Assembly (NCBI GenBank): GCA_011634665.1
Contig: WAEK01000007.1
Location: forward strand, 828,001-892,000
Source: Mortierella sp. BCC40632
Taxonomy: Eukaryota; Mortierellomycota; Mortierellomycetes; Mortierellales; Mortierellaceae
Length of the DNA stretch: 64,000 bases
Reading direction: 5' to 3'
Part shown: positions 63,110 through 64,000 of the stretch, piece by piece
Layout: every line of letters starts with the position of its first letter
How positions within the stretch are numbered: the first letter of the stretch is position 1
Notes under the pieces: generated by a model
What the model was told of the DNA's origin: nothing
The model's input: the letters and a program-made list of their open reading frames with translations, nothing else
Database searches by the model: none
Made by a program: the position numbers and the translations under genes

Positions 63110-64000
63110 ATGGCTATTATATCTCGACTCGCACCCTCCTTGGAGACCCTAAACCGGATTCTCAGCGCGCTCATTGCTGGTTGTGGAGTGTCGACTCTTC
63201 GATCGATGAAACGACCTCAGACTCTCCTTTGGATTTTCACTACCATTTTCCTAACCCGAGGATTCCAGCGCGTATGTGATATAGGCTCAGAATAGTGGTG
63301 CTTCGCTTTTACCATTACATCTTATATTCTGACCATTTCTTCGGAATCGTGGGGGTTAAAAAAAAAACAACGAAAATAGATGATCTACAACGCGTTCTTC
63401 CATCCTTTGGCAGCTATTCCTGGGAACAAACTCTTGGCATCAACCTATTTCTTTGTTGGTGCTTCTTCTCTATCCGGACGAAGTCACTACGGTGTTCCTA
63501 TAGCTCACAAGCTATACGGAAAAGTGGTCCGCATCGCTCCAGAGATCGTCTCTGTTGCTGACAAAGATATGATCCGCGAGGTAAGAAAGGAGGGTAAGAG
63601 GAGCATGACGCAGTTCCTTGCGTTGATCTATATAATATAAAGGCTTCCTACTAACTCCAATTCCACATTATTTTAGGTCCTAGTGACTGGAGATTATCCA
63701 AAGAGCATCATTCATCAAGGCTTCGAGCTCAATGGCCAGCATAATCTCTTCTCGTCGAGAAATAAGGATTTTCACAAAAATAGAGTATGTTCAATGGCAT
63801 CCTTTATTGCTATCACCTTTACATTGGTCAAATTTCTGTGTAGTGACAAATCCTTCACTACATCCTTTGATAGCGTCGGCTCGTAGCCCCAGCGTTTGGT
63901 CTACAATATCTCCGGACATTGGAGCCGATCATGCACCTGTGTATTCGTTCGCTTGTAACCAAGATTGACGAACTCCTCGACAACCCGATGGCAGTCAAGA
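63110..64000 (+). CDS. Cytochrome P450, N-terminal part (3' truncated by window)
   Basis: A membrane-bound haem monooxygenase. Exons so far: 63110-63271, 63380-63580, 63677-63784 and 63874 to the window end, all phase 0. The N-terminus has a hydrophobic anchor (TLLWIFTTIFLTRGF), then the Pro-rich hinge and A-helix region AFFHPLAAIPGNKL, a KLYGKVVRIAPEIVSVADKD strand, and RRLVAPAFGLQYLRTLEPIM, which matches the P450 helix-C W/R-x3-P-AF block. The haem-binding cysteine and the ExxR motif lie outside the window, so subfamily and substrate cannot be given. The ATG is the first in frame after a CT-rich leader. Confidence 0.88.

Overview
The window is nuclear DNA of a filamentous fungus, most likely of the Mortierella group (Mortierellomycota). 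This is inferred from gene content and style: short spliceosomal introns (GTAAGT donors, CTRAY branch points, mostly 70-160 nt), glutamine-rich regulators, a fungal Zn(II)2Cys6 factor, a calcium-type neutral trehalase, and very many microsatellites and poly-A/T runs between genes. No operon, rRNA, tRNA or CRISPR array was seen. I rebuilt exon structures by hand from splice sites and codon phase. The phases close for every multi-exon gene I modelled in full, except the 5' part of the trehalase gene and the 3' end of SMG8.

Layout. 0-1.3 kb: 3' exon of an unrecognised polyQ protein. 1.4-2.6 kb (-): mevalonate diphosphate decarboxylase MVD1. 3.6-6.2 kb (+): SLC41/MgtE-like divalent cation transporter, seven exons. 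6.3-9.7 kb: a decayed mobile-element island holding a relict Fanzor (eukaryotic TnpB homologue, - strand) and a divergent broken ORF, with hairpins between two TATA boxes. 9.9-11.2 kb (+): copper chaperone CCS1, followed in frame by a cryptic extension ending in SKL. 12.7-16.8 kb (+): neutral trehalase. 17.2-19.5 kb (-): Zn(II)2Cys6 factor with about 9 kb of gene-free DNA upstream. 28.3-31.9 kb (-): large acidic protein with a cysteine cluster. 35.4-39.8 kb (+): hexokinase-like protein that has lost its catalytic aspartate, with a 2.4 kb first intron. 40.6-42.8 kb (+): ER membrane PDI-like protein. 43.3-47.2 kb (+): SMG8. 48.2-51.9 kb (+): PB1-UBA protein. 52.5-54.0 kb (+): TSPO with a LEA-like tail. 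54.7-56.9 kb (-): ZNHIT2. 58.5-58.75 kb (-): small secreted cysteine-rich protein. 59.8-60.8 kb (-): isopentenyl diphosphate isomerase IDI1. 63.1-64 kb (+): 5' part of a cytochrome P450, cut by the window end.

Most genes are unrelated housekeeping genes. MVD1 and IDI1 catalyse successive steps of isoprenoid synthesis but lie 57 kb apart, so this is not a cluster. The observations most worth checking are the Fanzor relic with its divergent promoter, the SKL-terminated extension of CCS1, and the catalytically impaired hexokinase paralogue.
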